Assembly (NCBI GenBank): GCA_049587715.1
Contig: JBAVEL010000122.1
Coordinates: forward strand, 1 to 13,812
Origin: JBAVEL01 sp049587715
Lineage (GTDB): Bacteria; Bacteroidota; Ignavibacteria; UBA10030; UBA6906
Length of the DNA stretch: 13,812 nucleotides
Reading direction: 5' to 3'
Position numbers and translations under genes: made by a program. The notes beneath the pieces were generated by a model. That model had not been told where the DNA came from. It searched no databases and saw nothing but the letters and a program-made list of their open reading frames with translations. Shown here piece after piece: positions 1 through 8,100 of this stretch. How positions within the stretch are numbered: the first letter of the stretch is position 1; each line of letters begins with the position of its first letter.

Positions 1-491
1 ACTTCAATCCGCTCCGCCATGGATGCGGGAAGCAGTCCAAGGTCAAAGAGGCCTGTCTGAGCGCTGTTCAGCCGCATGCCGTCCAGGAGGATGAGCGTCT
101 GCTCCGCCTGGGACCCGCGGACGGAGAGACTCTGCACGGATGCCCCTCCCCCGTAGGTCCTCACATGGACCCCGGGGAGCCCCGCCAGAGCATCCCCCAC
201 GGAAGCAAAGGGGAGGGCGCGGATCTCCCCCGCACGCATGACTTCCACGGGAGAGGGAGATATCTCCTTGCCAACGGCCGCCGGGGAACCGACGGTGACC
301 ACCTCGGGAAAGGAATACACCCCGGGGTGCGAGTTCCCGGCTGAATCCGGCCCCGGAGCTTTCTCCCCCGCCGGCATCCCGGGGTTTTCCACATGCACCG
401 GTGGTGCGGAAAACACAACTCCCGGAAGCGGAGGTGCAGGGGCCAGGACAACACATGAAAAGACAATGGGATAAACGGCCCGTCGGATCAT
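1..491 (-). CDS. btuB: BtuB-like TonB-dependent outer-membrane receptor, N-terminal 163 codons (3' end beyond window)
   Basis: The reading frame is open from ATG at 491 to the window edge, giving 163 complete codons; the gene continues past base 1. The protein starts with a basic MIRR and a hydrophobic stretch to about residue 29 (signal peptide). A TonB-box-like FPEVVTVG follows at about 61-68, then a plug domain with VGDALAGLPGVHV (98-110), SVRGS (123-127) and ILLDGMRLNS (134-143), which resembles BtuB and other vitamin or siderophore receptors. In that family the receptor carries its ligand across the outer membrane using TonB energy. The B12 assignment rests mainly on the cobalamin riboswitch just upstream. 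There is no in-frame ATG, GTG or TTG between 491 and the terminator, so this start is well supported, although its Shine-Dalgarno is weak (AGGGG about 12 nt upstream). The barrel is not in view, so a receptor for another corrinoid or cofactor is possible. Confidence 0.88.
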   Translation of the reverse strand, partial: MIRRAVYPIVFSCVVLAPAPPLPGVVFSAPPVHVENPGMPAGEKAPGPDSAGNSHPGVYSFPEVVTVGSPAAVGKEISPSPVEVMRAGEIRALPFASVGDALAGLPGVHVRTYGGGASVQSLSVRGSQAEQTLILLDGMRLNSAQTGLFDLGLLPASMAERIE

Positions 492-511
492 CTGGTTGAG
501 GCGCCCCTGTT

Positions 512-532
512 TGTGGATAGCTATGTGGATAA
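512..532 (-). repeat. Two tandem DnaA-box-like 9-mers
   Basis: On the minus strand TTATCCACA (524-532) matches the DnaA box consensus exactly, and CTATCCACA (512-520) differs at the first base. They are direct repeats whose starts are 12 bp apart, about one helical turn. They lie between the riboswitch terminator and the receptor start codon. Whether DnaA binds here, or the repeat acts in RNA, cannot be told from sequence. Confidence 0.55.
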
Positions 533-543
533 CCTGAAGTGCC

Positions 544-576
544 AAAAGAAAACCCCGGCCGTGGGAGGGCTGGGGT
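544..576 (-). terminator. Riboswitch-controlled intrinsic terminator
   Basis: In the minus-strand RNA ACCCCAGCC (576-568) pairs with GGCCGGGGU (560-552) around a 7-nt loop. The stem is nine positions with one A-C mismatch, and UUUCUUUU follows directly. It sits after the cobalamin aptamer and before the receptor start codon, as expected for the off-state element of a transcription-terminating riboswitch. It is also the only obvious terminator downstream of ssb. Confidence 0.82.
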
Positions 577-627
577 CAAGGGGAAGGAAATAAGGATCCC
601 TGAACCGGGCCCTCCCGCGAAGGCCCG
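563..627 (-). promoter_or_regulatory. Expression platform: antiterminator pairing and competing hairpin
   Basis: GGGAGGGC (616-609, minus strand) is an exact 8-nt complement of GCCCUCCC (570-563), which contains part of the 5' arm and most of the loop of the terminator, so the two structures exclude each other. A second hairpin, CGGGCC (627-622) with GGCCCG (611-606), uses part of the same antiterminator strand. Together these give a plausible three-element switch: hairpin 606-627 formed frees the terminator; hairpin open lets the antiterminator form. The pairings are read by eye. Confidence 0.6.
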
Positions 628-637
628 AAGGCATGGC

Positions 638-831
638 GGCTCCGGTAGGTCTCCTGGCTTGTGGAGAGAACCCTCAGACGGGTTGCCTTCCCATCCCTCT
701 GGACGGTGGCAACACCATGAATCATCCACTCACAGTTGCGGGGCAGCTTCCGATTCCGACGGAATTCCCTTGTTCATCCCCTCCGGGGGGGACACCGAAA
801 CCAATCACACAAGGAACGGACGTCCGGAGCC
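638..831 (-). promoter_or_regulatory. Cobalamin (vitamin B12) riboswitch aptamer
   Basis: The minus strand carries the hallmark elements in the right order: GGTTTCGGTG near the 5' side, AAGGGAATTCCG, the core GCTGCCCCGCAACTGT (747-732), a GCCACCG segment, GGGAAGGC, and the B12 box AGCCAGGAGACC (659-648). The ends close with a perfect 8-bp outer stem, GGCTCCGG (831-824) with CCGGAGCC (645-638). In this family binding of adenosylcobalamin or a related corrinoid represses the downstream gene, most often B12 transport or synthesis. The gene downstream is a BtuB-like receptor, which agrees. Confidence 0.95.
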
Positions 832-860
832 AATATACCTCTCCATTCCGCCGTTGTCAA
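832..860 (-). promoter_or_regulatory. Sigma-70 type promoter of the B12 riboswitch transcript
   Basis: TTGACA (860-855) and TATATT (837-832) are separated by exactly 17 bp. The -35 box begins 8 bp after the ssb stop codon. A start about 7 nt after the -10 box would fall near 825, inside the 5' strand of the aptamer's outer stem, so either that stem is short in this transcript or the start is unusual. The hexamers and spacing are identical to those of the promoter at 11551-11579. Confidence 0.8.
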
Positions 861-868
861 TGCCCTCC

Positions 869-1285
869 CTAAAAGGGGAGGTCATCGTCCTTCCCGCCTC
901 CGGCGGGAAGATCCTCCGACGGAGCAGAGGCGGCGGCATCGGCTCCCGGCTTGGAGTCCAGCATGATCATATTGTCCGCCACAATCTCGGTCACATACCG
1001 CTTGGTTCCTGTGTTCTTGTCGTCAAAGCTCCTGGTCTGCAGGCGGCCCTCGATGTACACCTTTTTCCCCTTCTTCAGCCATTCCCCGCAGATCTCGGCC
1101 AGCCGACGCCATGCCACGATCGTGTGCCACTCCGTCCTCTCCTGCATGTTCCCCTCCTGGTCCTTCCAGGATTCGTTCGTGGCAAGTGTGAATGTGGCCA
1201 CGGCCACTCCCGAGCTCGTGTAGCGCAGCTCGGGATCCTTTCCCAGGTTGCCGATCAGCATGACCTTGTTCAGACTGCGTGCCAT
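869..1285 (-). CDS. ssb: Single-stranded DNA-binding protein
   Basis: The 138-residue protein begins MARSLNKVMLIGNLGKDPEL, the standard opening of bacterial SSB. An OB fold fills residues 1-110, with WHTIVAWRRLAEICGEWLKKG and VYIEGRLQTR as family landmarks. A short Gly/Ala/Pro linker (about 111-131) leads to the acidic tip DDDLPF, which in this family recruits replication and repair partners. SSB binds and protects single-stranded DNA. At 138 residues it is on the short side because the linker is brief. ATG at 1285 is preceded by GGGAG at a 7-nt spacing. The gene starts 21 nt after the stop of the NHL-propeller gene, so the two may be cotranscribed; no separate ssb promoter is evident. The neighbours are unrelated to replication, and the usual rpsF/rpsR partners are absent here. 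Confidence 0.97.
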   Translation of the reverse strand: MARSLNKVMLIGNLGKDPELRYTSSGVAVATFTLATNESWKDQEGNMQERTEWHTIVAWRRLAEICGEWLKKGKKVYIEGRLQTRSFDDKNTGTKRYVTEIVADNMIMLDSKPGADAAASAPSEDLPAGGGKDDDLPF

Positions 1286-1306
1286 GAGGCATCTCCCGTC
1301 ATAGTG

Positions 1307-2224
1307 TCAGAAATCCCTCCTGTTGCGGGGCTGCGCGTCCGGCCGTCCGCGGATTCCCCCCCCCGCCACAACAAGCGCACGGTCGGTCAGGTAATATGCG
1401 CGCGGGCCCCGGAAGGCGACCGCGCAGACAGTCCCCAAACCCGGAGGGAGGGGCAGGAGGTCTCCCGGCCGGTCTTCCGCATCAAAACTCCGCAGGCTGT
1501 CTCCCTCCACCAGCACCAGTCCGTCGGAATCCGCCCACAGAACCGCCCTGACGTCCTCCCCCAGGGGAATCTCCCGAAGGTAGTTCCCGAAGGCATCATA
1601 GACCACCACACGGGTCTCGTCCAGGACATAGAGACGGTCTGCAGGGCCCGCCTCAATCCGCGACGGGCGCCGGAGCCGGCCCCTCCCCGCATCGAACCCT
1701 CCGAAACTCCTCCGGATCCGGTCTCCTCCGGCCACCTGCAGGACGCGGCTGTTCTCCCCATCGCAGAGGAAGAGATCGCCCGAGCGGGATACGGCGAGAT
1801 CCGAAGGGTATCCGAATCTCTTCTCCGGATCCGGATCCTCCCGGGTGTAGAGGGAGGAAACGTGACTCAGCGTCCTGTCGAAGCGGTGCACCCTGTGATT
1901 GCCCCGGTCAGCCACAAAGATGTCCATGCCGTTGCGGGCCCAGACCCCGGCGGGCTCGTCCAACAGACCCCCGTCCCACCCGGGCCCGCCCGCCGAGAGA
2001 AGAACCTCCCCGTCTTCTCCGAACAGGGTGAGGGTGCGCTCCTCTGCGTTCAGCACATAGATCCGCCCGTGCAGGTCCACATCCAGATCGGTGCCCCGGA
2101 TCTCCCGGGACCAGAGCACCTGCGCCCCCGAAGGGGAGGCCGCCCCCGCAAGCCATACTGCCAGAGCGGCCAGTGCCCGCAACGGAAAAAAAGAAGCGTG
2201 GGCCCGGGGCCCACGCTTCCGCAA
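1307..2224 (-). CDS. Exported NHL-type beta-propeller protein (start uncertain)
   Basis: The mature part consists of propeller-blade repeats of the NHL/6-bladed type: LDVDLHGRIYVLN, PAGVWARNGMDIFVADRGNHR, PSDLAVSRSGDLFLCDGENSR and SRIEAGPADRLYVLDE. At least four blades can be seen, followed by degenerate ones. In front is a convincing signal peptide, RALAALAVWLAGAASPSGA with a cut before Gln, so the protein is exported; no sorting domain or anchor is visible and the C-terminus is RNRRDF. No in-frame ATG precedes the signal peptide. I chose TTG at 2224, which gives a basic MRKRG n-region (305 residues) and has GGGGTGA upstream; TTG at 2182 (291 residues, MRALAAL) and GTG at 2245 are alternatives. 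With the first choice the terminator at 2186-2219 lies inside the coding region. Function is unknown; such propellers usually mediate binding. Confidence 0.75.
   Translation of the reverse strand: MRKRGPRAHASFFPLRALAALAVWLAGAASPSGAQVLWSREIRGTDLDVDLHGRIYVLNAEERTLTLFGEDGEVLLSAGGPGWDGGLLDEPAGVWARNGMDIFVADRGNHRVHRFDRTLSHVSSLYTREDPDPEKRFGYPSDLAVSRSGDLFLCDGENSRVLQVAGGDRIRRSFGGFDAGRGRLRRPSRIEAGPADRLYVLDETRVVVYDAFGNYLREIPLGEDVRAVLWADSDGLVLVEGDSLRSFDAEDRPGDLLPLPPGLGTVCAVAFRGPRAYYLTDRALVVAGGGIRGRPDAQPRNRRDF
2186..2219 (-). terminator. Strong intrinsic terminator of the envelope operon
   Basis: On the minus strand GAAGCGTGGGCCC (2219-2207) and GGGCCCACGCTTC (2205-2193) are exact inverted repeats, with inner pairs opening to form the loop, followed immediately by seven T residues (2192-2186). 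It begins 22 nt after the stop codon of the Asp-box protein gene. It overlaps the signal-peptide region of the next gene. Confidence 0.93.
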
Positions 2225-2241
2225 TCCCTCACCCCGCCGGG

Positions 2242-3987
2242 TCACTTCAGGAGAAGCATGGAGCGGGCGGCGCTCCGCGCTCCCGCCCGCAGGGTGTAGT
2301 AGTAGACCCCGCTGGGAAGGTTGCCGGCGGAGAAGTCCACCGCGTACTCTCCGGGCTCCCTGGTGCCGCTGGCCAGCACGGCCACCTCCTGCCCCAGCGT
2401 GTTGAACACCGCCAGACGCACCTCCGACCGCTCCGCAATCCGGAATCGGATCGTGGTGGAGGGGTTGAACGGATTGGGGTAGTTGTGCCCCAGCCGGAAC
2501 TCCGAGGGACCGGAAGGCTTCTCCCCCGGCGCCCCCGTCGCGTTCAGGTCGATCCGGTAGAACATGAGCCGGGAGAGGGATTTCTCCGCCTCGTCGTTGA
2601 AGGCATGGGACCCGGCCCGCGTGTCCTCCTGCCAGGTGACGTACGCGTATCCGTCCGGATTCCACTTGGAGATGCTGGGATAGCGCTCATCCATCTGAGG
2701 GGTGTTGGTCAGGTTCACGGGGCTGGACCAGGTGAGTCCTCCGTTCGTGGACTGGACATAGAAGATGTCGCCGAAGTGCCTCCCCGTGGAGGTGTCGATG
2801 GATGACGTGTCGCTGAGGAAGGCCTGGTAGGCCAGCACGATCCGCGACCCCGAAAGGGCCAGGGCCGGATACCCCAGGGCCAGGTGATTGCTCTGGGCCA
2901 CCATGAGACTCGGGTACAGGGAGCTGTCCCAGGGGACGGCGGTCACAAAACCCGTGGCCTGGCTCCAGAACTCGATCCGGGATCCCGCATAGAAGAACCC
3001 GGTGGGAGACTGCCGCGAGGTGTTCATGGCAATCAGAGCATTGTTGGAGGCATCGTACGTGATGTCGTGCCCCACCCATACACCCAGGGTCTCCCCTCCC
3101 ACGATGCGTTCGGGGGGATAGATCTCAACCGGGGCCGTGGGCCAGCTCGCCCCGTTGTTGGTGGATTCCCAGAGACCCAGACCGCGAGGACTGGGATCGC
3201 TGCTCCAGACCAGGGCTCCCACCTTCCCGGAAGCCGTGGAGGCGACAGGTCCCCTGCCGCCCGAACCGTTCGGCCCCGGAACATTCAGCCAGAGGGACCA
3301 GCTGATGAGGTCCACGGTCCTCTGGAGGTAGTTCACCTGTGTGAGGGTTGTGCTGTTGATGGTGGAATGGGTGATGATGGAGCCGTCCGAACCAGCCGCC
3401 ACCTGGGGCCAGATCGGCTCGCCCCCGGCGGGGGGCCCCTGCGACCCCAGCTCCGAGAAGACCCCCTGGCCGGGGGGGTAATCCACCAGCACAATCGTGG
3501 TGTTGTTGGTGCCGATCACGATGGCATGATTGGAAATGATGGTAGCCCCCGCGATGGGACCCCTTCCGATGTCCAGGGTGGGGAACCCCGAACGCCGGGC
3601 GGGGACCCGCACGTTGCTGAAGTTGTTCCAGGTGAGGCCGGCATCGGTGCTGTACGCGTAGCCGGTCCTCCGGGAGTCGCTCACACTGGAGGAGTCCTCC
3701 GAGAGCATATAGGTCACATGGATGTAGCCCGTGGCGGGGTCGGTGCGGATCTGTTGCACCCCTCCGCCGTTGCTCTGGTAGTCGTACCACCCTTCCAGGG
3801 TTGTGGGGGTACCCACCAGGGATTCCCGCCGCTCCCCCGCATACGGGGGATATTCCTTTTCAGGCCCCGCCGGAACCTGCTCCACGAACGGGACCGGCCG
3901 CGCCGACGCGGTCCGGACGCCCTTGGAGGCCCATGCGACGGACGCCGCAAGAGCCAGAACGAGAAGAACCAGGATGCTTCGCTGCAT
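2242..3987 (-). CDS. Secreted Asp-box (BNR) beta-propeller protein with type IX C-terminal sorting domain
   Basis: The 581-residue protein has a signal peptide (1-20, cut after AWA). Three Asp-box motifs are seen: STDAGLTW (113-120), STNNGASW (275-282) and STNGGLTW (413-420), the signature of sialidase-like and related beta-propellers. I do not see the RIP motif or the arginine triad of true sialidases, so no enzymatic activity is claimed. The last 85 residues (497-581) form a classic Por/type IX sorting domain: NYPNPFNPST, VFNTLGQEV, LPSGVYYYTL and a short MLLLK end. In type IX secretion such a domain directs export through the outer membrane and is usually removed as the protein is attached to the surface or released. 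The gene lies 82 nt after the PorV-like gene and ends the operon before a strong terminator. The ATG at 3987 has a purine-rich AAAGGAAGG upstream. Confidence 0.85.
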   Translation of the reverse strand: MQRSILVLLVLALAASVAWASKGVRTASARPVPFVEQVPAGPEKEYPPYAGERRESLVGTPTTLEGWYDYQSNGGGVQQIRTDPATGYIHVTYMLSEDSSSVSDSRRTGYAYSTDAGLTWNNFSNVRVPARRSGFPTLDIGRGPIAGATIISNHAIVIGTNNTTIVLVDYPPGQGVFSELGSQGPPAGGEPIWPQVAAGSDGSIITHSTINSTTLTQVNYLQRTVDLISWSLWLNVPGPNGSGGRGPVASTASGKVGALVWSSDPSPRGLGLWESTNNGASWPTAPVEIYPPERIVGGETLGVWVGHDITYDASNNALIAMNTSRQSPTGFFYAGSRIEFWSQATGFVTAVPWDSSLYPSLMVAQSNHLALGYPALALSGSRIVLAYQAFLSDTSSIDTSTGRHFGDIFYVQSTNGGLTWSSPVNLTNTPQMDERYPSISKWNPDGYAYVTWQEDTRAGSHAFNDEAEKSLSRLMFYRIDLNATGAPGEKPSGPSEFRLGHNYPNPFNPSTTIRFRIAERSEVRLAVFNTLGQEVAVLASGTREPGEYAVDFSAGNLPSGVYYYTLRAGARSAARSMLLLK

Positions 3988-4069
3988 GGAACCCTTCCTT
4001 TCTGTTTGACTGCGCTGCCCTCTTCACCCCAAGCCGGGCGGCCCCCGCCGCCTGCGGCCCCGGATGCGC

Positions 4070-5101
4070 CTACAGGGCGAATCGCACTGTAATCCAGTGA
4101 TTGGAATCGAAGAAATCGGCCTGCCGGTAGGCGTAGTCGAACCCGATCCGTGCGCCGCTCACGGGAACGGTTACCCCGGCCCCCAGGGACACGCCGTAGA
4201 TGTTGTCTTCCGCGTTGTTCTGTCCGAGCAGCATGTAACCGCCCCGCAAAAAGAGAAGATCCCGCCAGGCGTACTCCAGCCCGAAGCGGAATTCATCCGC
4301 CGCAAAGTTGTTGTTCTGAAAGTTGCCCATCGCCAGAAAGGCGTTTTCCTCGTCGAACATGTGCCGGTATCCGGCCCCGATCTCCAGCACCGAGGGAAGC
4401 TCGAAGCCGGCACCGGGAAGGCGAAGGGCTCGGTCGCGCGATCCCGGCTCCTGGGAGGGAAGACCCACAAACGACTCCAGATCCGGACCTTCGTAGCTCA
4501 TCTCAGGTCCCAGGTTCTTGAGCGTCACGCCAAGCCGCAGTCCCGTCTCGGAGAGGTACTGCACCCCCAGGTCAAAGCCGATTCCGGTGGCGCTTGTCCG
4601 CATGATGCGTTCACTGACCAGCTTCACGGAGAATCCTCCCAGGATCCGGTCGGTAAAGGCCCGCGCGTAGGAGAGGGATCCGCTGATGAAGTTGGGGGAG
4701 AAGGTCCCCCCCGTTCCCTCGGGATTCTCCACCGTGGTGATGGGGATGTCCCCGAAATCCAGGGATCGGAGGGAAAGACCGAATGTCCCGATGTCCCCGA
4801 AATCGCTCGCCACCGCGAAATAGTTCACCTGGATGTCCGCCAGGTAGCTGAGGGTCGAGAACATGGCCTCCACTCCCCTGGTCTGCGACATGCCCGCAGG
4901 GTTCCAGTGGATGGCATCCACGCCCGAGGCCACGGCATTCATGGCCCCCCCCGTCGCGCTTCCCCGCGAACCAACGGGGATGAGCAGTTCCATGGCTCCC
5001 GCCGTACCCCTGCGCGTCGGCGAGCCGGCCTCGGCACCCGCCGGGATCATCGCCGCCGCCGCAAGGAGGAGCAGCAGGGAGAGAACGTTCCTTGTCTTCA
5101 T
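4070..5101 (-). CDS. PorV/PorQ-family outer-membrane beta-barrel protein
   Basis: The 343-residue protein has a signal peptide ending AGAEA (1-25). It continues with the family opening AMELLIPVGSRGSATGGAMNAVASGVDAIHWNPAGM, where NPAG (67-70) is the landmark shared with FadL-like barrels. The rest is alternating amphipathic strands such as FGLEYAWRDLLFLRGGYM, ending HWITVRFAL, which suits barrel insertion. In Porphyromonas, PorV is the outer-membrane component that shuttles type IX cargo from the translocon to the attachment complex, while PorQ is a relative. FCB genomes often hold many paralogues, so this copy may be a general barrel instead. It lies between two genes whose products have C-terminal sorting-type domains, which supports a cargo-handling role. 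ATG at 5101 has AGGAG (5109-5113) 7 nt upstream. It starts 55 nt after the preceding gene. Confidence 0.82.
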   Translation of the reverse strand: MKTRNVLSLLLLLAAAAMIPAGAEAGSPTRRGTAGAMELLIPVGSRGSATGGAMNAVASGVDAIHWNPAGMSQTRGVEAMFSTLSYLADIQVNYFAVASDFGDIGTFGLSLRSLDFGDIPITTVENPEGTGGTFSPNFISGSLSYARAFTDRILGGFSVKLVSERIMRTSATGIGFDLGVQYLSETGLRLGVTLKNLGPEMSYEGPDLESFVGLPSQEPGSRDRALRLPGAGFELPSVLEIGAGYRHMFDEENAFLAMGNFQNNNFAADEFRFGLEYAWRDLLFLRGGYMLLGQNNAEDNIYGVSLGAGVTVPVSGARIGFDYAYRQADFFDSNHWITVRFAL

Positions 5102-5156
5102 GTCAGGTCTCCTGGTTGTAAGTTCGTGAGCACGTCCGCACGGGTCCGGCCTGTCT

Positions 5157-8100
5157 TTAGAAATTGTCCAGCCGCTCCTCGGACATGATCACGGCGACCT
5201 TCAGGATCTTCGTCCCGATGCCCGGCATCTCAATGTACACCAGGTACATGCCGCTTGCCACCGGAAGATCGTTCTGGTTTGTCAGATCCCAGTCGGCGGT
5301 CGTGGTCCGGTCGTTCTTGTCGATGGTGCGGACCAGGTCCCCCGCAAGGTTGAAGATGCGGAGCTTCGCCTCGTCCGGCAGGTTCGTGAAGCGCATGACC
5401 CTGTTGAACTGGTTCCGCTCATAGGCGTTCGCCCCGAAATAGGGGTTGGGCACCGCGTTGATGAGGGAAAGGTCCGCCTGGACGAGCTCGGGGCTTGTGG
5501 CGGGCGCCGCAGGAGCGGCCACCGCATACAGGTCCTCGGACTTGAGAACCTTGAACGGGATCACAACAAGCTTGCTCCCCGCCCGCCAGGGGATCACACC
5601 GGGGACAAGCCCGAAGGACATCCCGTACATGACATCGGCATCGGCGCCCACGGTGGCCTTGTTGGACCAGTCCGCCGGCCCCGAGCCCTGCCCCTCATAG
5701 GGCCACTGTCCGCCGGCCGGATCATAGGTGCGGAAGTAGATGAAGGCGATTTCCAGCCCGTCATCCTCCTCCACGGGATCGAACAGGGCATTGTTGTTCT
5801 GGTCCCTCCAGGTCACCGTCAACTGGCGCGGGGAGGCCGGATTCGACCTATCCCAGACCGTGAAGGGGACATCCACATAGGGGTTCACGGCCTGGATCAC
5901 GTATGCCGTGCCCACGCCCCCCACGCGGCGCAGGCGGTAGGCCTTCTGCACCTCTCCCGGCCCGAACCGCACTTCCAGGGGGGTGATGTTGGCCTCGTTG
6001 AACTCGGGCCCGAACTGCCCCAGATAGTTGGGCAGATCGCTCCCGATGGTGATGATCCGGTAGTCCTCCCCCGTGGGGTCGATGACCGCGGGCGCGTGTT
6101 CCCACCGCACCCCCATCATCCAGGCCGAATCGGCCACCAGGGCGCAGGAATCCTGATTCGGGCGGGACTCCACGTCGAAGACACGCCAGGAGATGCCGTC
6201 CTTCACGGGCCAGGAGTACCCGGTTCCGCCCTGGCCGGGGCCGAAGTTGGGGGAGGTGAGAAGATCCTGCGCGGAGGTGAGATCGCGCAGCTTCCAGATC
6301 TTGGACCCGCCCGAGGCATCCACGGATATCTGGTACTGATGCCCGGTAAGGGCCGCGGGATTCACCACCACGGGAACAATGGAGGCCTCCGAAATGCCGG
6401 CCACGTGCGTCACGGTCCCGACCGTGTCGCCGTATGCCGAGGTGATGCGGGATCCCGGGCTCTTGGAGGGCCGTACGGTGACGGAGACCGATCCGCTTTC
6501 CAGCGTCCGGGGAACGCTCTCTTCGTTCCAGGTATAGGCCGTCACCACAAAGTAGTAGTCCCTGTTGTTCCGGAGTGGCGCATTGGTGAAGAGATCCCGC
6601 GTGATGCGCACGCTCCTCTGGATTCCCTTGTTTTCCCCGAACCGGACCGGCTTGCTGACGGTGAAACCCAGAGAGGGGTCGAACACATCATCGTAAATCG
6701 GCTCCACGTTGCCGGGGAGGTCGTATGTCTTCACGATCTTCCAGAGGGACGGGTCCGCCGTGGCGCTGGGAAGCTGATAGACCACATATCCCTGGAAATC
6801 GTAGGTGAACTTCACGGCCCCGCCCGCCTGCGCGATCGGATCCAGTGTGCTGGTTTCTTCGATGGAGGTGGCAAGGGTGTCGTTCTCGCCCCAGAAGAGG
6901 ATCACCTCCTGGTCGAGGCCCCGCGCTTCCACGGGGGGCGGAAGCGGGGGAGGAGCCAGCCCGAAATTCAGCTCATAGGCCGTCTGCACCAGGGCATCCG
7001 CGTTCTTGAGAGCCACCACGCTCCCCAGGTAGTCCGCCCCCACGGCAATCAGGTTGGCGGCCACGATTTCCTGCGTGTCGCCGGCCGCCATTGTGAAGGG
7101 CCCCGCGCTCATCATGAACCGCCGGTCTCCCGAGGCCCCGGCCTCGATCCAGTTCGTGGATGACAGGGGCTGCGTGGGATCCCCGGGGAACATGAACGTG
7201 GTGGGGTTCCCGTTGTTATCCGTGATGGGCAGGCCCGAGCGGGTCCGTCCCCGCATGTAGTTCAGAACCTCCGGCCCCGTATTGGGATTCCCCAGGTCGG
7301 TGGCGTCGTTGCTGTATTTCAGGAACGAGGTCATCTTCAGGAACCGCATTCCGGGGGCGATGCGGCCGTCGGGGAACCGCGCGGTGTCGCCCGGCGCCCC
7401 CGGCACCAGGGGTCCCTGCAGAAAATCAAAGCCCGTGGCAGGCACGGCGGCCCCGTAGACGCCGTCATCGGGGTCGGCGTTGTAGGTGTATCCCAGCCCC
7501 AGGGTCGTGTCGCACCCGTCAAAATCGTCTGTCGCTTCCCCCAGATCCACGTCGGTCCAGAGAGTCACATACATGTCCGTGATGGGCTGGCCGCTCCTGT
7601 TGATGAGCTTCCATTTGTAGTAGATATTGTTCCCGAGTGCGTCGGCCCTGTTGAAGGCAAAGGCGGTCATCTGGACTTCGATGCCGAGGGGCTCCGTTGT
7701 CATGTTGACATGCGAGAGCGGATCCGCCTCGTTGTAGATCGCAAAGACCGTCATGTCCCCGATCAGCTTGGGGTTGCCGCTCCCATCCACGGGGGCGCCG
7801 TCGGCAACGGGCCACTCGTCCCAGTCCGTGACGCCGGGGCCGTCTCCCCGCCTGATCTTGTAGACCCGGTATTGAGGATCGCCCGGGTCCGCCCCCACCG
7901 GCCCCGCATCATACTCATAGGTGTATTCGGCCACCGCCACGCGCGTGGTTCCCCCCCGCACGCCTCCCAGCCAGAGCCCGGAGGCGTAGTTGGCGGTGTT
8001 CCCGGTGCCCTTGGGCCACTCGAATCCGGAGTTGCCTGTCCCCGGATTCCGGTTGAAGGAGCCGTTGTTCCGGATGAACGTGGAGATGTTGTTCACGTCG

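Noticed and set aside
43..729. 228-codon open frame on the minus strand
   Set aside because: It overlaps the BtuB-like gene in another frame and crosses the riboswitch terminator and aptamer; the composition is not protein-like, and the true frame has a signal peptide, TonB box and plug motifs.
539..2299. 586-codon open frame on the plus strand
   Set aside because: It runs antisense across the riboswitch, ssb and NHL genes, has a Pro/Arg-rich composition typical of GC-rich shadow frames, and shows no domain.
2242..3987. Sialidase (neuraminidase) call for the Asp-box protein
   Set aside because: Asp boxes occur in many propellers; the RIP motif and arginine triad are not seen.
4037..4052. 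GC-rich hairpin between the PorV-like and Asp-box genes as a terminator
   Set aside because: The stem is short and no T-run follows; it is more likely GC background within the operon.
2884..4092. Long plus-strand open frames (also 4064-5188, 6096-7163 and 8811-10262)
   Set aside because: All are antisense to well-supported genes and lack recognisable motifs; their length follows from high GC content.
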